Source: CAXRDE01 sp964342365 (lineage in GTDB: Bacteria > Cyanobacteriota > Sericytochromatia > UBA7694). From it: a stretch of DNA of 7,364 nucleotides. The stretch is from assembly GCA_964342365.1 (NCBI GenBank), contig CAYFGW010000241.1:1-7364 (forward strand), written 5' to 3'. Positions 5,815-7,364 of this stretch are shown one piece after another. Below the pieces are notes generated by a model. The model was not told the DNA's origin and made no database searches. It saw only the letters and a program-made list of their open reading frames with translations. Position 1 is the first letter of the stretch; every line of letters begins with the position of its first letter. Position numbers and translations under genes: made by a program.

Positions 5815-6600
5815 ATGTTTTCTTCTTTTTTTTCCAGACAAGTCCTGTTTTCGGGCTTTATTTGTGCAACGCTATTTGTGGTGGGGTGTACTCAGGTTAT
5901 TGTGAGTCAGGAAACTGCCGTTAATTCCGGGGAGACCACACCGGCAGCGGTGAGTTCAGCTCCGGCAGAAAATGTGGGGAATGTGACCGATACAACGCCT
6001 TCAGCAGTCCCTTCAAACACACCTTCCCCCCAACCCTCTATAGAACCTTCAGCGGTTTCTCAGACCTCGGTTTCAGCAGATGTAGAAGCATTTTTAACCC
6101 GCTTCAATAACGAAGGTAAAACCCCTGAAGGCGCTATTAAAATGCTGCTGCTGGCTTTGCTAGAAATTGAAAACAACCCTGAGTCTGCCAAAGTGATTTT
6201 ATCAGGCATTTACAATGGCAAAAGTTTGAGTGCTTCCAGCGGTTCCCCCACTGGGTTTGTGCTGGGCAATTCAGAACTGTTCATTGTGGATCAAATGCGC
6301 AAGCGACCTGAAATCGTCCGCTCTTATCTGGGGGGAACACCGGAACAAAATTATGAAAATTTTGATGCTAGCGGCAATACCATTGACTTTCCCCCTGATG
6401 ATACGGTGGTCAACGGGATTCGTATCGATAATTCGATTCGTGGTAATACCGAGGGCAGAATTTATATCAAAAGCGGAGGCAAGGACCTGCCCACAGGTAT
6501 TCGACTGGAACAAAATAGTCAGGGGTTATTTAAGATATCACCCTCCAGTGTGAGCAGTATCGCTACCGGTGTAAAACAAGCTGAACCCACGAACTTTTAA
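5815..6600 (+). CDS. Lipoprotein with Ser/Thr/Pro-rich linker and a conserved C-terminal domain (possibly DUF6935-like)
   Basis: The 261-aa product has a signal peptide (Arg8, hydrophobic 10-23) and a lipobox VVGC, with Cys25 the predicted lipidated residue. Residues 30-88 form a long low-complexity Ser/Thr/Pro/Ala/Val linker that would hold the domain away from the membrane. The folded part (about 90-250) begins with two predicted helices, VEAFLTRFNN (90-99) and TPEGAIKMLLLALLEIENNPESAKVIL (103-129), then DQMRKRPEIVRSYLGGTPEQNYE (159-181), and ends in a beta-type segment GRIYIKSGGKDLPTGIRLEQNSQGLFKI (214-241). This succession (TPEGA plus helix, F..D..R..P.I..SY..GTPEQNY, then a strand with KSGG and a final strand) recalls proteins annotated DUF6935 in gut bacteria; that link is from memory and tentative. 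No enzymatic motif is seen. The gene is monocistronic: own candidate promoter before it, strong hairpin terminator directly after it. Confidence 0.85.
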   Translation: MFSSFFSRQVLFSGFICATLFVVGCTQVIVSQETAVNSGETTPAAVSSAPAENVGNVTDTTPSAVPSNTPSPQPSIEPSAVSQTSVSADVEAFLTRFNNEGKTPEGAIKMLLLALLEIENNPESAKVILSGIYNGKSLSASSGSPTGFVLGNSELFIVDQMRKRPEIVRSYLGGTPEQNYENFDASGNTIDFPPDDTVVNGIRIDNSIRGNTEGRIYIKSGGKDLPTGIRLEQNSQGLFKISPSSVSSIATGVKQAEPTNF

Positions 6601-6604
6601 AGAG

Positions 6605-6630
6605 AAAGGGGCTGCAAACGCAGCCCCTTT
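6605..6630. terminator. Bidirectional rho-independent terminator
   Basis: A perfect 11-bp inverted repeat, AAAGGGGCTGC (6605-6615) and GCAGCCCCTTT (6620-6630), encloses a 4-nt AAAC loop. On the plus strand the stem runs into TTTGGTTTTG, on the minus strand into TTTCTCTTT. It lies between two convergent genes, 4 nt after the stop of the 5815-6600 lipoprotein gene and 27 nt after the stop of the minus-strand gene at 6658, so it can serve both. Confidence 0.9.
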
Positions 6631-6657
6631 GGTTTTGTTAGTGTTTGGTATTGATGT

Positions 6658-7364
6658 TTATTTCAAAATCACGTTATCAATCACAACACCTGTGGAACTC
6701 GCCGTTGTGCTCTTAAAGCGTAAACGGGTTCGTGGATCGTGGGTTAAGGCACCTGGAATGGCAATTTCCACGTTTTCCCAACCCATATTGGTTTTGGTTT
6801 TTCCGGTGGTATCAAAGCTGTACTTGCCCAGAGATTGTTCTCCCCAGAAGACTTCCATTGATTTAACACCTGCCCGGGTAATATTGCCCGCAATGGCAAA
6901 ACTCAGGGTGTAATCCTGACCGGGTTGCGTATACACGTCCTGGTAAATTTCTCCCTGTCGATCCGGGTTTAAATCCAGAGACTGTCTACCTTCTGCGGGT
7001 GTCCAGGTCTCCATGGGATCCAGCTCAGCCTTGCCCGGCGCGCCGATTTTCCAGCAGCCAAGGTCTGTGACAAACTTCCAGCTATTGCCCACTGCCGGGG
7101 TCTCAAAACCGCCGTTGACCACCCAGTTTTGAGGGGTTCCATAACAGGGATCTTCGGGAACTTCCGGTTGAACGGGTTCGGGTTCAACAGGTGCTTCTGG
7201 AGAAGGTGCAGGCGCAGGAGCGGGTGGGGTGGGCGTTGTGGGTAACCCCATCACCTTATCCACGATTTTTTGTAACTCTTCATCCAGACCAGAGACATTG
7301 CCAATATCTATCAAACTGCCGCCGGTGGCTTCCGTGATCTGATCGTAGCGATCAAAAAAGCCTT
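6658..7364 (-). CDS. Partial surface/secreted protein: VWA-domain tail, Pro-rich linker, DUF642-like C-terminal domain (5' end outside window)
   Basis: The frame is open from the window edge (first full codon 7362-7360) to TAA at 6660-6658, giving 234 visible residues; the N-terminus is missing. Residues 1-39 (FFDRYDQITEATGGS, then LIDIGN, then LDEELQKIVDKVMG) resemble the last strand and helix of a von Willebrand A domain, where 'IAEATGG.....' is typical. Residues about 40-72 are a Pro/Ala/Glu-rich linker. Residues 73-234 look like a DUF642 / choice-of-anchor-C beta-sandwich: WVVNGGFETP (80-89), GCWKIG (102-107), GRQSLDLN, YTLSFAIAGN, and a closing VVIDNVIL. Cys73 and Cys103 could pair. Such domains occur on extracellular and cell-wall carbohydrate-associated proteins, and VWA domains bind ligands through metal. 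No C-terminal anchor or sorting signal is present. A TTG at 7314 is in frame but should not be the start. VWA is inferred from a short tail; DUF642 is better supported. Confidence 0.75.
   Translation of the reverse strand, partial: GFFDRYDQITEATGGSLIDIGNVSGLDEELQKIVDKVMGLPTTPTPPAPAPAPSPEAPVEPEPVQPEVPEDPCYGTPQNWVVNGGFETPAVGNSWKFVTDLGCWKIGAPGKAELDPMETWTPAEGRQSLDLNPDRQGEIYQDVYTQPGQDYTLSFAIAGNITRAGVKSMEVFWGEQSLGKYSFDTTGKTKTNMGWENVEIAIPGALTHDPRTRLRFKSTTASSTGVVIDNVILK

Noticed and set aside
7147..7245. Tandem DNA repeat in the GC-rich stretch
   Set aside because: The repetition reflects the Pro/Ala/Glu codons of the linker; no regular unit length or CRISPR-like spacing is present.
6658..7314. A complete 218-aa gene starting at TTG 7314
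   Set aside because: The frame stays open to the window edge and the upstream codons (FFDRYDQITEATGGS) continue a recognisable VWA-type ending, so the gene is truncated by the window.

Overview
This is an ordinary bacterial chromosome segment of roughly 50% GC by eye. It probably comes from a Gram-negative (diderm) organism, because three of the seven genes encode proteins with a signal peptide and lipobox. There are no RNA genes, mobile elements, CRISPR arrays or phage genes. Taxonomy cannot be fixed from the window. The AlaRS motif-2 region has the short 'CFRTTDLENVG' form, more like cyanobacterial or Firmicutes enzymes than the longer E. coli 'GGKHNDLENVG' form. A DUF4336-type protein, a family I associate with cyanobacteria and proteobacteria, also lies nearby. 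A non-photosynthetic relative of Cyanobacteria is therefore conceivable, but this is speculation.

Layout. Positions 1-5752 hold six genes, all on the minus strand and tightly packed. In transcription order they are: an AlkC-type alkylpurine DNA glycosylase (4625-5752); a DUF4336 metallo-hydrolase-like protein (3932-4621); a small cysteine-containing lipoprotein (3486-3935); alanyl-tRNA synthetase alaS (853-3456); a family-3 amino-acid-type solute-binding lipoprotein (71-856); and the first 21 codons of a low-molecular-weight protein tyrosine phosphatase (1-63), which runs out of the window. Junctions are 3 nt, a 4-nt ATGA overlap, 29 nt, a 4-nt ATGA overlap and 7 nt, so this looks like one operon with translational coupling at two junctions.

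A gap of about 60 nt (5753-5814) separates this operon from a divergent plus-strand lipoprotein gene (5815-6600), for which a plausible sigma70-type promoter is visible. A perfect 11-bp hairpin (6605-6630) follows and can terminate transcription from both sides. Beyond it, a minus-strand gene (6658 to beyond 7364) encodes the C-terminal part of a surface or secreted protein: the tail of a probable von Willebrand A domain, a proline-rich linker and a DUF642 / choice-of-anchor-C-like beta domain.

Functionally the cluster mixes translation (AlaRS), DNA alkylation repair (AlkC), a possible hydrolase, envelope lipoproteins and a phosphatase. I see no single pathway that joins them. The solute-binding protein has no permease or ATPase in the window. 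No clearly new system is visible. The points most worth a second look are the alaS-solute-binding-protein coupling, the unusual ligand-site residues of that binding protein, an Ala in place of the usual editing-site Thr in AlaRS, and the VWA-linker-DUF642 protein.
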